Origin: Anaeromyces robustus
Lineage: Eukaryota > Neocallimastigomycota > Neocallimastigomycetes > Neocallimastigales > Neocallimastigaceae
NCBI GenBank assembly: GCA_002104895.1
Contig: MCFG01000035.1
Span: 237,501-283,692, forward strand
Direction of reading: 5' to 3'
Length of the DNA stretch: 46,192 bases
Part shown: positions 1-17,200 of the stretch, in pieces
Layout of the letters: every line of letters begins with the position of its first letter
How positions within the stretch are numbered: the stretch's first letter is position 1
Made by a program: the position numbers and the translations under genes
Notes under the pieces: generated by a model
The model's input: the letters and a program-made list of their open reading frames with translations, nothing else
Told to the model about the DNA's origin: nothing
Database searches by the model: none

Positions 1-87
1 AATGATAAGAAAACTGATGAAATTCCAACTAAGGAAACTATTTCAAAGATCTTAAATTACGCAAGAGAATTAGAAAGAATTGTTTGA
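1..87 (+). CDS. 3' end of an unidentified protein-coding gene (partial)
   Basis: The window opens inside a reading frame: frame 1 is open for 28 codons and ends at TGA 85-87. The residues are mixed and charged (PTKETISKILNYARELERIV at the C-terminus), the base composition is GC-richer than the following DNA, and the end is followed at once by A/T-only sequence, as for the other gene ends here. The segment looks helical. I do not recognise the family. It could be a last exon or part of one; the start lies outside the window. Confidence 0.6.
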   Translation, partial: NDKKTDEIPTKETISKILNYARELERIV

Positions 88-5550
<5,463 letters not shown>

Positions 5551-6742
5551 TCTATTTAGAATTATTTATTCTATTAATTATTAAATGTCAATGTTCAATT
5601 AAAAACAACATCATTAATGATTTCTTTAAAATTATGTTAAAAAATTTTTATGATTATTAAAGGTATACTTTCATAATTACTAATGTTATATAATATTTTA
5701 TTATTTATTTATTTAATTTATAATATTGTATAATTTAATATATTAATATATTGTATAATAAAAATCAAATATATTACAATATATTATACAATATAATTTA
5801 ATTTATTATTATTTATAAATCATTTATTTTAGAATACTTCTTTTTTTTAAAATTTACGGTAATTCTTGTTACATAACTTTAAATAATAATAAAAACATAG
5901 ACATATTTAAAAAATTAAAAAAAAAAAAATAAAAAATAAAAAATAAAAATGAAAAATGAAAAATGAAAAAAAAAAAAAATAAAAAAAAAATAAAAAATAA
6001 AAATGAAAAATGAAAAATAAAAAAAAATAAACGAAATTAATAAGAAAAAATACATATATAATAGTAATATATATATATAAAAGAAAAAGAAAAAGAAAAA
6101 AAAGTACAAATCAAATAAATATACTAATAAGAAGAGTATATATGTATAATAATATTATTAACTTTATTCTTCTTAATATTTATACTCCATTAAAACCTTG
6201 ACATACATAAAAGATGAAAAATAATATTTCTGTAGATAAAAAAAAAAGAATTTTTTTATTTGTAATGTCGAACTAATAAATACATTAGATCATTGTATAA
6301 TCTATATAAAAACTTGAAAAACAACATTAATTTTAATATATTAGATAAAATTTTAATGGTTTATAATAAAAACATTATTAAAAATAATATAATATGAGTA
6401 TATTTATATCAATTATCATATATATATCTAAATAAATATTACATTTTAAAATAATTAAATAAATATGAAAAGTATTATTATAAAATAAATGTTAAATTAT
6501 CTAATAGATATTTTATTTAAAAAGGTTTTTTTTTTCCCCCTCTTTTTATTATATTTTAATAGAAAAGTTAATTTTTTATTTTATATTAAAAATGTACTAT
6601 TCTTTTGTGTAATTTACATATAATAAAAATTTTTTAATTTTTATTTATTAAAAAATATTAATATGTATATGTTAGTAGATTAATTAGTTTAAAAAAAAAA
6701 TTTTTTTTTAATTATAGTAGGATAAAACAAAAATTATTTAAT
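5551..6742. other. Divergent intergenic region (promoters of MATH-SH3 and ankyrin genes)
   Basis: The flanking genes diverge from here, so both promoters must lie inside. It holds an A-rich tract with GAAAAAT repeats (about 5920-6030), a T10-C5-T-C pyrimidine run near 6530-6541, and otherwise A/T sequence. No coding exon or RNA gene is visible. Confidence 0.6.
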
Positions 6743-7408
6743 ATGGATAATAATATTCTTGATTCATCTGATATATATGAAAGTAAAGGAAAATCAGCAT
6801 TATGTGAAATAATCAAAAAAAATAATTTATCAGAGCTTGAAAATTTTCTTAATAAATATGAAGTTTCATTACATAAATATACATGTGACAATTTTGATAT
6901 ATTAATTTATGCAATAAAAAATAATGTTTCAAAGGAAATGATAAATTTTATTATTGAAAAAGCACCCTATCAAAATTTAAATTATTCAATAAAAGATGAA
7001 AATCATTCAATTAGTACACCATTATTTGTTGCATTAGCTCAAAATAATTTTTTAATAGCAGATTTATTAATAGAAAAGGGTGCAGATATAAATGAAACAG
7101 TTTGTTGTAATTTAGATAAAATAAAAGAAGAAGAAGTTCATTTGCATGAAAATCCTTTTAAATATTTTGATATGAGTGTAAATCGCGATTGTTTTACTTT
7201 AGATTATTCTTGTTCTATTATTAGTAATGTCATTCAATTTTTATGTGAAACAGAATCATTAAATCCAAAAAATATAGAATATTTAACTAAACATAAATTT
7301 GATGTTAAATCTATAAGACCAGGTTTAGTAAAACAATTGGAAAGGCATAATAAACATGAATATGCTAAATTAATATCAGAATTAATTAATGAAGATGATC
7401 TTGATTAA
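6743..7408 (+). CDS. Ankyrin-repeat protein, 221 aa, single exon
   Basis: An intronless frame runs from ATG 6743 to TAA 7408 and is preceded by A/T-only DNA. Ankyrin-type helix pairs are visible at about residues 19-46 (degenerate), 50-83 and 92-117. The last has the clearest consensus, with TPLFVALAQNNFLIADLLIE followed by KGADIN. Residues 118-160 form a Cys- and acid-rich insertion, and the C-terminus returns to helical repeat-like sequence (EYLTKHKFDVKS). No signal peptide or membrane segment is present. Ankyrin repeats mediate protein binding; no partner can be named. Small ankyrin proteins of this kind occur in large families in gut fungi (knowledge recalled, not checked). The start is the first ATG and gives a complete helical N-terminus. 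Confidence 0.85.
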   Translation: MDNNILDSSDIYESKGKSALCEIIKKNNLSELENFLNKYEVSLHKYTCDNFDILIYAIKNNVSKEMINFIIEKAPYQNLNYSIKDENHSISTPLFVALAQNNFLIADLLIEKGADINETVCCNLDKIKEEEVHLHENPFKYFDMSVNRDCFTLDYSCSIISNVIQFLCETESLNPKNIEYLTKHKFDVKSIRPGLVKQLERHNKHEYAKLISELINEDDLD

Positions 7409-7600
7409 TAAGTATTTTATATTGAATAATTTTAATATAAAATATGTTTAATACACAATGTTAAAAAAAAAAAAAAAAAAAAAAAATTAAAAAAGTAATT
7501 ATATATTATATAAGTAAATCATTTACTTATTTTTTTTTTCTTTTTTTTTTTTTTTTAAAAAAAAAAGAAAAAATAAAAAATATAATTTAAAAATCTCTTT

Positions 7601-7799
7601 CAATTTTACATTTAATTTCAAATTATTAATAATTTGAATAATATCATTTTCAATTTTACTTTTGGTTTCAAATTATCAATAATTTAAATAATAACATTAT
7701 CAATTTTACTTTTAATTTCAAATTATTAATAATTTAAATAATATAATTTTCAATTTTACTTTTAATTTCAAAATTATTAATAATTTAAATAACAAAATG
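7601..7799. repeat. Four-copy 50-bp minisatellite
   Basis: Copies begin at 7601, 7651, 7701 and 7751 with CAATTTTACWTTTRRTTTCA and differ from each other at a few positions. The unit is 50 bp, not a multiple of three, so it cannot encode a protein repeat in one frame. The last copy carries a one-base insertion. Confidence 0.9.
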
Positions 7800-8118
7800 T
7801 TTTAATGTGTTTTATAAAATTAATAAAAATTGTATATATTTAATTATAACATATTACTCACAAAATGAAAATTATAATTTTTAACATATATAACATATAT
7901 ATTGATAATATATACATTGAATATATATATATTTTGAAATTGTAAAATTTAATATTAAAAAATAAATAGTAAAATAAGAATAAAATAAAATAAAATAAAA
8001 TACAATTAAATGCTTTTTGAATTAAATGAAAAATGAATATCTGTCAAAAAGAAATAATAAAAATTATTTTATTAAAAAATTATGTAATAATAATAATAAT
8101 AGTATTATTATATATATC

Positions 8119-8148
8119 TTATCAATATCGCAATGGTTCGATTGATAA
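8119..8148. other. Short hairpin
   Basis: TTATCAAT and ATTGATAA (8 bp, perfect) flank a GC-richer loop that can extend the stem by CG/CG around a two-base bulge. The function is unknown. It may be only a chance inverted repeat, but its G/C content is unusual for its surroundings. Confidence 0.4.
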
Positions 8149-8253
8149 AAAAAAAGAATAAAAAAGCAGATTTCAAACTGAATGCTAAAAATAATAATTA
8201 TAATAATATATTAAATAAAAATGAATAAATAATATATAAAGAAATATATGCAT

Positions 8254-8317
<64 letters not shown>

Positions 8318-8351
8318 TTAAGTTTTATTTTTTTTTATTTATTTATTAAAG

Positions 8352-8832
8352 TTCTATTTTGAATTAATAGTATTAATGCTTTCTATTGAGTGTTTTCAAT
8401 TACTTGAGAATATTATCTTAATTAATGAATCTTGAGTATTTATTTCAGTTATAATAATTTCTTCATCTTTGCTATTTGGTTAGTATAGGAAGTTTTATTA
8501 AGCTTAATATAGTGAAAGTTATTATAACAAATGTAATAATTATGATAATTATAAAAGTTAATTTACTATTATTATTATTATTATTTTCAATATTATATTT
8601 TAATATTTGATTCTACATATTTTTTATTTCATTTATTTCTTCTTTGAAAGCATATCTATATTCATTTTAATTTGTACATTTACATGTTCCTAATTGATAA
8701 CATACTATTAGTATTATTTATATATATATATATATCATTTATAATTATTTTTAAAAATTTGCAAATATTTTAAATATTTCCATTCAAATATTTTATTTGA
8801 TACTCTTCGTCATTCTGTTTAATTAAAAATCT
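8352..8832 (-). pseudogene. Decayed LRR transmembrane-protein gene
   Basis: Read on the minus strand this is a broken relative of the intact LRR gene at 9673-12158, with parts in the same order. A kept splice acceptor (TATAG before 8832) is followed by an LRR remnant (SNKIFEWKYLKYLQIF, about 8800-8753). Then come CYQLGTC (8702-8682, against CYQPGTC in the intact gene), NEYRYAFKEEINEIKN (against SKYRECTQKEIDEINN), an Asn run, a hydrophobic segment with TFIIIIIITFVIITFTILSL (8564-8500) and a polar cytoplasmic tail. At least three in-frame stops (after CKCTN, after KNM and in the LRR exon) and one frame change inside the LRR remnant show it is not functional. Upstream LRR exons and a start codon were not found. 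It is a dead paralogue lying head to head with the living one. Confidence 0.75.
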
Positions 8833-9672
8833 CTATAAATATTTATAATTTTAAAATATTTTATATATAAAAAATTTATTATCAAAAAGAATTATACATA
8901 TGATTAATTTTAATATATATACACTTTCTAATCTATATATTATGCCTATTCTAGGTTCAATAGAAAAATTACTTTGTAGAAAAGTAATTTTTCTATAGAG
9001 TTTAGTGAAGACCTATTAATATATAATAAAATAAACAGTATTATTCCACTATCTTAACAATAAATAATAAATAATAAATAATAAATAAAAAAAGAAATGG
9101 AAATAGAAATGAAAATAAAATAACGAAGTAAAAATTAATGTAAAAATTTCATATATTTACGTTTTATTTTAACATATATATATTATATATATAACCCTAT
9201 AATTCATTATCAATATATATATATAATTTAATTTTTTTAATTAAAATTTCTATAGAAGATTCTGTTTCTTAATTAAATTATTAAGAAATTGTGTGTAACG
9301 TTTTTACGTAACATCTTTATATCTTTATATAATAAATTCAAAGGGAGATAATAATAATATATATTATAGGGAGAAAATTTTCAAGAATACTAATTAGTTT
9401 TAATAATTACAATAATAATTTATTATTAAATTTATATAATAATAATTTATAATAATAATTTATTATAATAATTTATTATTATAAAAAGAATTATAAAAAT
9501 AATAAAAACGATTTATAATATAAATTCTTTTACTGAATATGATTATAATATGAATAAAATTAAAATTATTTAATATAAAGAATTAATTATTATGAATGAA
9601 AAAATATAAAATAAAAAAAAAAAGAATATAAAAAGTAATTAATAATATAGAAAAAAAAAAGAAAAGCAAAAA
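8833..9672. other. AT-rich region upstream of the LRR gene
   Basis: This holds the promoter of the LRR gene, and perhaps exons of the decayed paralogue too degenerate to recognise. A 16-bp perfect hairpin lies at 8960-8996. Around 9405-9480 there are several AATAATTTATTATAA inverted-repeat stretches. No other feature is seen. Confidence 0.5.
8960..8996. other. Perfect 16-bp hairpin with a 5-nt loop
   Basis: The arms ATAGAAAAATTACTTT (8960-8975) and AAAGTAATTTTTCTAT (8981-8996) are exact reverse complements around the loop GTAGA. The arms contain internal G and C, so the symmetry is more than A/T chance. It could be a terminator-like or processing structure, a small MITE core, or a cruciform site; nothing decides between these. 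Confidence 0.6.
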
Positions 9673-11730
9673 ATGTTATTACTTTTATTATATATATATA
9701 TTTATAATATACTATTGGTATTAGGTGAACCAAATAAAAATTGTACAGAATTAAGAAATTTTTTTAATCATAATAATAATAATAATAATAATAACAACAA
9801 TAATGTAAAAAATCTTTTGAACATTCAAAATAATTGTGATATTGATAATGAAAATTTTAAATTTTTGGTTGAGAATGGTCATCTAACAACTATGTATGTA
9901 ACAGTTATTATATTTTTCAAAAATTGTTTTTCCTCATATTAAATAAAAATATATTAATCACTCAATATAAATATTAATATAATACATAATACTTATATAT
10001 ATAAAGTGATCTTACGGATAATCAATTAAAAGGAGAATTATATATACTGCAATCATTAATAAATATGTAAATCTATGAATTATTTATTTTAATATATATT
10101 GTATTGAAACATTATTATTAATTTTTTTTTTTTTTTTTAAAAAAATTCTTCATTTTACTATTTAAAAATAGTCGGGCCAGAAATAATAGTTTAACTTCAC
10201 TTTCTGTTATTGATAAAATAAATTATAATTTAGAAGAATTGTAAATATTAATTATAATATAATAAATATATATATAAGATATTTGGAAATTTTCAAATAA
10301 TAAGCTATTAATTAACTATCATATATATTAGAGATGTTTCATATAATGATTTTGATAATGATATTTTTAATATTATAACCAAATTTAATAACTTACATAA
10401 TATGTAGGAGTAAAATATATATAAATATATAAATATATATTAAATGAATAATAAAAAGAAAAATAAGAAAATTAATACTATTAGTTTTATATTATATTAT
10501 ATTATATTATTTTATAGTTTTTTATCAGGTAATAAAAAAATAACTAGTATACCCTCTACCATTAAAAATTTAAAGCATTTAAATACATTGTATGTTTTTG
10601 TATATATCAATATAAATTTAAATAAAATTATGAATTACAATGAAATAGTATAATAAATTGAAATGAATTTATATAATAACAATAATAATATTTACATATG
10701 TATATAATATGTAATATATAGAGTTATAAATGATACAAATATTAAAGAAATATCCAATGAAATATTTAGGTTACCATTGCAAGTATTGTAAGTAAAATAA
10801 AAAAAGAAAAAGAAAAAGAAATTATTTATTAATATTATTCTTATTTTTTTTTTATTTTTTTATATAATTTTAATAATATTTTAATTGTATATCAAACTTT
10901 TTTTTTTTTAAAAAATATATAATTGTATAATATAAAATATTTATATATTATATTATATTATATTATATTATATTGTATTATATTATAAAATATAATATAA
11001 ATATTCTATGATTATTATTATTATTTAAGAGCAATTGATAATAATCCAAATTTACAAATGAAAATTATAAATTTCAATACTATGGTATCAAAATGTTATT
11101 TTAAAAATACAAATATATTATGTTATCAACCTGGAACATGTCGATATATTGATGAAAATCCAAGTAAATATAGAGAATGTACACAAAAGGAAATAGATGA
11201 AATAAATAATTCTATAAAGAAAGAAAGTATTTATAATAATATAAAAAAAAGGAACAATAAATCTGATTCTAAGCTAGATGATAATAATAATAATGATAAT
11301 AAGGATAATGATAATAATAGCTCTTTATATATGAAATTATTGATGTCAATTGGGATTCTTATATTAATTTTGATTAGTGGTATTATTATATATTATTATA
11401 TACGTTATAGAATATATAGACATAAAAAAAATATAATTAATGATATTATTAATGAAAGATTTAAATTGCGTAAAGGAAATATATATGAAGGTGTTAATCA
11501 AAATGAAAATAGTCAATATTCAAGTGAAGAAATATCTATGAATAGTATTCAAAATGGGGATTATCATCGAATAAAATCTAATCAAACTTCTTCTTCATCT
11601 ATTCTAAATACAATATCAGTTATAAGAGATGGTGATGACATTTATCTACAAAATTTAAATAATAATAACAGCAACAACAATAAAAATAATGATGATGATA
11701 ATTATAGTGATAAAGATAATAGTAATAATA

Positions 11731-11762
<32 letters not shown>

Positions 11763-11965
11763 GATAATAATAATGATAATTACAATAATAATAATAATAA
11801 TGATAATAATGATAATAATTACGATGATGATAATAATAATGATAATGATAATAATGATAATAATTACGATGATGATGATAATAATAATGATAATTACAAT
11901 AATAATAATGATAATAATAATAATGGTGATCATAATAATTACAATAATGATAATAATACTAATAC

Positions 11966-11999
<34 letters not shown>

Positions 12000-12158
12000 C
12001 ATAGTAATAATGATAATTACAATAATAATAATAATAATGAAAATAATAATCAAAACCTTACTATATATGCATTCTCTAATCGTAAAAATTCATCATTTTC
12101 TTCAAATGAAGAATTTTTTCCATGTAATACAGAATTTAGTGATGATTCATTATCATAA
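9673..12158 (+). CDS. Single-pass membrane protein with LRR ectodomain, 562 aa, 7 exons
   Basis: Exons: 9673-9893, 10007-10066, 10172-10240, 10332-10403, 10518-10589, 10722-10787, 11030-12158. All six introns are GT..AG and in phase 2; the total is 563 codons with the stop. A signal peptide (residues 1-17, Leu/Ile/Tyr-rich, ending LVLG) precedes an Asn run. Leucine-rich repeats follow, roughly one per exon (for example LDVSYNDFDNDIF and ITSIPSTIKNLKHLNTL). A Cys-rich cap has C209, C218, C224 and C237. A transmembrane helix lies at about 290-311 (LLMSIGILILILISGIII), then a basic stop-transfer stretch (RYRIYRHKK), an Asn/Asp-rich run of about 130 residues and a Ser-rich C-terminus. The ectodomain is predicted outside and the tail cytosolic; no kinase domain is present. 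The layout suggests a surface recognition or adhesion protein; the ligand is unknown. A decayed paralogue lies upstream on the other strand. Confidence 0.85.
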
Positions 12159-12339
12159 AATTATATAGTAAATTAAGTAACAGTGACCATATATTAAATA
12201 ATCACCAATAATATAACAATAATAACAATTTTTGATAATTTATATATATTAAAATAATATATAATATAAAAAAAATAAAATGAAAAACGAAAAAAAAAAA
12301 TTAACATATACAAAAAAACAAAAAAATGAAAAACGAAAA

Positions 12340-12389
<50 letters not shown>

Positions 12390-14211
12390 AAAAAACATCA
12401 TTTAAAAATTATTAAAAATTAAATTCAATAATATATAAATTCAAAAGTATTTTTTTTTATTAAATTCTATTATATCAGTTAATAGTTTTGTATCATTTTT
12501 TATTTATTTACTTATATAGATTTAATTATATGTCTATTATTTAATTTATTTTTTTAGTTTTATATATATTTAATTTTTTAAATTAAAAAACAAAAATAAA
12601 ATAAAAAATATATAATAAAACAAAATAAATTTATTTCCTAATTTTATTTCTATAATAATACTTAATTGGTGATTATTATAATTTTTTTAAAATATATAAA
12701 TATTTTTTTATTTTAATAACAAAAATTCATGAATTTTTATTCCAATTATATATTTTAATGTCTGTTGTAAAATAAATAATAAAGTATACATTATATAAAA
12801 TATATATATATTTTAATTAATTAATTAATATTTGATATTCCTTTATATAAAAAATATGTATATATTTTTATATAATTATTTATATTTATATATATATTAA
12901 AAAAGAAATAAAAAAAAAAACAACCTTGATTTGATTTAAATAATTAAAGATGAAAATTTATTTTCGAATATTCTATCTTCTATATTTAGATATTAAAATA
13001 GATTAATATTTAAAAATTAATATTAATGTAATATATTTAGGTATAAACACATAGCTTAACTTTATTGTCTACATGGCTTAATTTTATTTTAAAATAAACT
13101 AAAAATAAAATAAAAATAAAAATAAAAATAAAATAACGTGGAGGTTAAGTTACTAAGAAAGGAAAAAGAATTTGATTAAGTGTTTTTTTTTTATATTTAT
13201 TTTTTATTTCTTTTATTTTTTTTATTTAATAAAAATACATACATGAAAAAAATTTTTTTTTTTACAATAAACAAAAAAATATTATTTGGTAAAAAAAAGT
13301 GTACATATATTAAATTTAATGATTTTTTTTTTTTTATAAATATTAATAAAAAAAAAAAGAAGTGACTATTTATATATTATTTTATATATTTATTTATAAT
13401 TTTATTATTTATTTATTTATTTATTGAATTATTATTTATTATAATTTATAATTTTTTATAATTTATAATAAATGATTTTATATAGAATTAATTTATAAAG
13501 AATTTCTTTTTTAAAAAAAAAAAAATTAGAAAAATAAGAAAAAAATGATTATTAATGATTAATGATTTAAAAAATTTTTTTTAAAAAAAATATATATATA
13601 TAAATATTGAAATTGTTAATTAAATAAAATATATTTTTTTTTGAATTGTTTAAATTAAATTACAACTTTGTAATTTTATTAAATTTTTCTATTTTTTTTT
13701 TTTTTTCTAATTTATATATATATAATTTATTATTATTTTTATTATTTTGATTTACGTTTTATTCGTTTTATTATTTTTTTTTGTTGTTTTTGTTTGTTTA
13801 TTTTATTATTTTTTTCTTTTATTTATTTATTTTTTTTTTTTTTTTATTATTTTTTAATTTTTTTTTGTTTATTTACTTTTTCATTTATTATTAATTTTTT
13901 TTTTTTATTGATTATTTATCAATTGTATATTATTTGATTTGATTTTTTTTTTTTTTTTTTGAATATTTTATATATTTTAAATTAATTTTGAAAAAAAGAC
14001 TTTTTTTAATTTTTAAAAAAAAAAAAAAATAATAATTTATTATAAACATATTATATATAATTTAACATAAATTACTTTTTTTTTTTTTGTTTTGTTTGTT
14101 TTGGTTTTGTTATTCATCATTTCTTAATTTAATAAAAAAAATATTTATTTTATTTTATTTATTTTATTTTTTATTATTTTTTCATTTTTCATTTTTTCAT
14201 TTTTTTTGAAA
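12159..14211. other. Intergenic region between convergent genes
   Basis: This holds the 3' flanks of the LRR gene (+) and the BAR/IMD-SH3 gene (-). It contains a 43-base A run (12341-12383), many T runs, an AAAAT tract near 13100-13135 and short inverted A/T stretches. No credible exon or RNA gene is visible. Short frames here are low-complexity translations of homopolymers. Confidence 0.6.
12341..12383. repeat. Poly(A) tract of 43 bases
   Basis: An uninterrupted run of A lies about 180 bases after the LRR gene stop. No target-site duplication or retroposon body is seen beside it, so it is read as a simple homopolymer. Confidence 0.9.
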
Positions 14212-17200
14212 TTAAAATATGGTTATAATTTTTAAATAAGATTTTGGTACCCAACCATATTTAACTTCTTCTTCAATACCTTGAAGATTTTCTTTATAAC
14301 CATATACCCATTCACCTTGTTCTCTTCTAACATTAATAATATCAGCACGTTGGAAACTTAATTCACGTCCATCTCTTGCATTATATGGATAAAGGGCAAC
14401 ATATTTCTTCATACCATAATTATTAGAATTATTAATTTTTTGTTCTCTAGTTTCTTGTACTAAACTAGCAGCATTTAAATTATTAAATCTTTGTGCAAAA
14501 TTATTATCTTTTTGTGGAATTGGTGATGGAATAATAGCTACAACTTGTGAAGTATTACCTTTATGGGTATCAATTTCAAGTTCTGGTTTTTTACCTTTGT
14601 TTTTATATTTTGGTGCTGTAATAATTACAGAATTATTTTCTTCATAAACACCAGATGGATTTATACTTCTAAAACTAAGGGAACTTTCATTATTTAACAT
14701 TTCCATACGTAAACTATCTTCATCTGGATCAACAACAGATCCCATAACACTTTCAATATCAACAGCTTTTGGACATAAATCAAATGTCATATAAGCTTCA
14801 TTTCTACTTATACGGAATTCACGACGTTCATCTGGTAAATCATTTTTATAATCTACTAAATTTTTATTATTAGTAACTTCTAATAATGGATTACTAATAA
14901 CAATGACATCATTATTACCTTCTTGATTATTAAGATTTAAATAGGATGATTCTTCATTATTCATTAATATATTACAAAGTTTAATATTTGGGAAAACTGG
15001 TGTATTTGGAGCATTTGGTGTTCCTGGACGTTGTGGTGGTATAATACGTTGTGGTTTTTCAGGGAAATCATCTATTTTTGGGGTTTCATCTATTATGGAA
15101 TCCTCTTCAATATTATTAATATTTTCCATATTTTCATCTGGATTCATAATTGGAGTAGAGGTAAGATTTGAACCATTAGTTACAATAGAACGAATAGAAG
15201 ATTGCTTTTTAACACTAGTAGCTCTTATAAGACTATCTTTTCTTGGAAGATTAGCAGAGGTAACTGTTTTAACTGAATGTTCATCATCATCTTTATCTTC
15301 ATTACGATGATAATTTCTTAATGAAGCAGATGAATGTCTTCTTGGAAATTCAATTTTTACAGAATTACTTTTTTGCATCATAGCTTCCATTTTTTCTGGT
15401 TTTTCTGTTGTTTTTATAATATCTTCATCATTTTCATTTTCATTTTCATCGTCAATTTCATTTTCATGGTTATTTACATTTACATTTACATTTTCATTGT
15501 TATTTACATTTTCACTTTGAGCATCATTACTATGCATACTGAATTTACGTGATAAAGATTTTAATGATTCCTTGGAAGAACGACGAATTAAATCACCTCC
15601 ACCTTTAATAAAATCAGATGAAAGTTTTCTAGCTAAAGTAAAAACATCTTTATTTTGAGCTAATTCTTTCTTTTGTTCTTCTATATCTTGTTTTATGGCA
15701 GATTCATCAATAGTAGTTTCATCTGCAGTCATTTCAGTCATTTGACTAAATTCTGTTTCATCATGATCATGAGGAACATGAGTTTCATCTTCAGTTACAT
15801 TTTCAACTTCTTTCTTTTTATTATTATTTTCTTTATTAATAGATGAAGCATCACTTTCATTATTAGAATTACCTTCATTACTATAAAACATACTATTTAA
15901 TTTTTGGGAGAATTTTGATGAAATATTTGAAATAACACTCTTCATAGAATCTTTACGATCCATTTTTTTAGGAATATCTATTTCTTCTCTAGCTGTAATA
16001 GCATCAATAGTAGTATTAGCTTCTCCTTCTTCTGTATAATCAAATGGATCCTTTTCTTGAATTGGAATTTGTTCTTTTTCTACATTTTGATTATATTCTT
16101 GTTCATTTTTATTTTGTTCATATTGATATTCATGTTCTTGACCTTGACCTTGATCTTGACTTTGACTTTGACTTTGACCTGGTTCTTGTTCTTGTTGATG
16201 TTCAATTTCTTCTTCATATTCATTTTCTTTAAGATGTTTTTCAAGAGCTTCTGGTGCTTTACGATAAGAAATAAATCTTAAAATATCTAAATCTTCTTCA
16301 CTATTATAATCTAATTGATTTTCTTCTTCATCATTATCCTTATTTTTATTTTTATCTTCAATTTCCTTGATTTTATCAAGCATAAAAGTAGTTGGACATG
16401 GACTAACTAATTCATTTTCAACATTCTTTGGAGTATTATTTAATCTAAGATTTAAAATTTTTTTATTAAATCTTGGTAAATCAGCAAGTTTTATATCATC
16501 TTCTGAATCAGTAGTTTCATTATCATCAATTCTTTCTATAGGAGTTAATAATCCATCTTTATCTTCAATAACTTCTTCTTCTAATTCTTCATCATTCTTT
16601 TTAATTTTTAAATCTGCTAATCTTGGATTAAAATGTAAAGATTCTCCACGAGTTGGATTATCTGGTTCTGGTTCTTTTTCTCCTATTTTTTCTCCTACTT
16701 CATTATCTTCAATATTATTACTAATATTTAAACGACTATTAACTAAAGGATTTTTAGTATCATTAGTTGGTGAAACTGGAGTAGGTGGTAATTCATCATT
16801 TAAAACTTCTTGAGTAATAATATGTCTTAAATTGGATAATTTATTTTTACTTGGAACAGTTAAATTATTATTATTATTATTATTATTAAGATTAATATTA
16901 ATATTGTTAAAAGTAGTAGTAGTTGGAGTTGGAGTTTGAAGAGTACTTTCATCACCTTCAGTAATACCACTAATATTACTTACAGAAGTATTAAATTTTG
17001 AGAAAATTAAACGAGTTGGATCATTAATCATCATAGAAGATTCTTCATTATCTGTAGCATAAGTAACATTAATAATATCATCAAAATAACTATTTTCATC
17101 ATTAATATTTGTTGATGCAGCACTATTTGGTGGTATTAAATATTCTTTATTATTATCATTATTAAAGTTAACTCCCTTTTTCTTTTGATCATTTGGACCT

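Larger units (their letters stand above)
7409..8351. other. Intergenic region with a minisatellite and a hairpin
   Basis: This is the 3' flank of the ankyrin gene and of the decayed LRR gene. It contains A and T homopolymers, a four-copy 50-bp minisatellite (7601-7799), a hairpin (8119-8148) and a TTTA tract at about 8252-8285. No coding sequence is recognised. Confidence 0.6.

Noticed and set aside
5915-6109. Poly-Phe frame on the minus strand
   Set aside because: Translation of an A-rich intergenic tract.
8130-8142. GGTTCGATTGA resembling a tRNA box B
   Set aside because: No box A, no acceptor or anticodon stems around it; it fits better as part of the hairpin at 8119-8148.
11655-12168. 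Long poly-Ile/Met frames on both strands
   Set aside because: They are shadows of the AAT/GAT (Asn/Asp) run in the LRR gene's last exon.
12194-12388. Poly-Phe frame on the minus strand
   Set aside because: Complement of the 43-base A run and neighbouring A-rich DNA.
12951-13006. Small frame MKIYFRIFYLLYLDIKID
   Set aside because: Looks like a signal peptide start but ends after 18 codons with no downstream exon recognised.
13180-13365. 61-codon Phe/Lys frame
   Set aside because: Pure homopolymer translation with no support.
15095-16813. Several + strand frames of 60-150 codons
   Set aside because: They lie opposite the large exon of the BAR/IMD-SH3 gene; their Phe/Ile/Ser-rich make-up is the complement of its low-complexity coding sequence.
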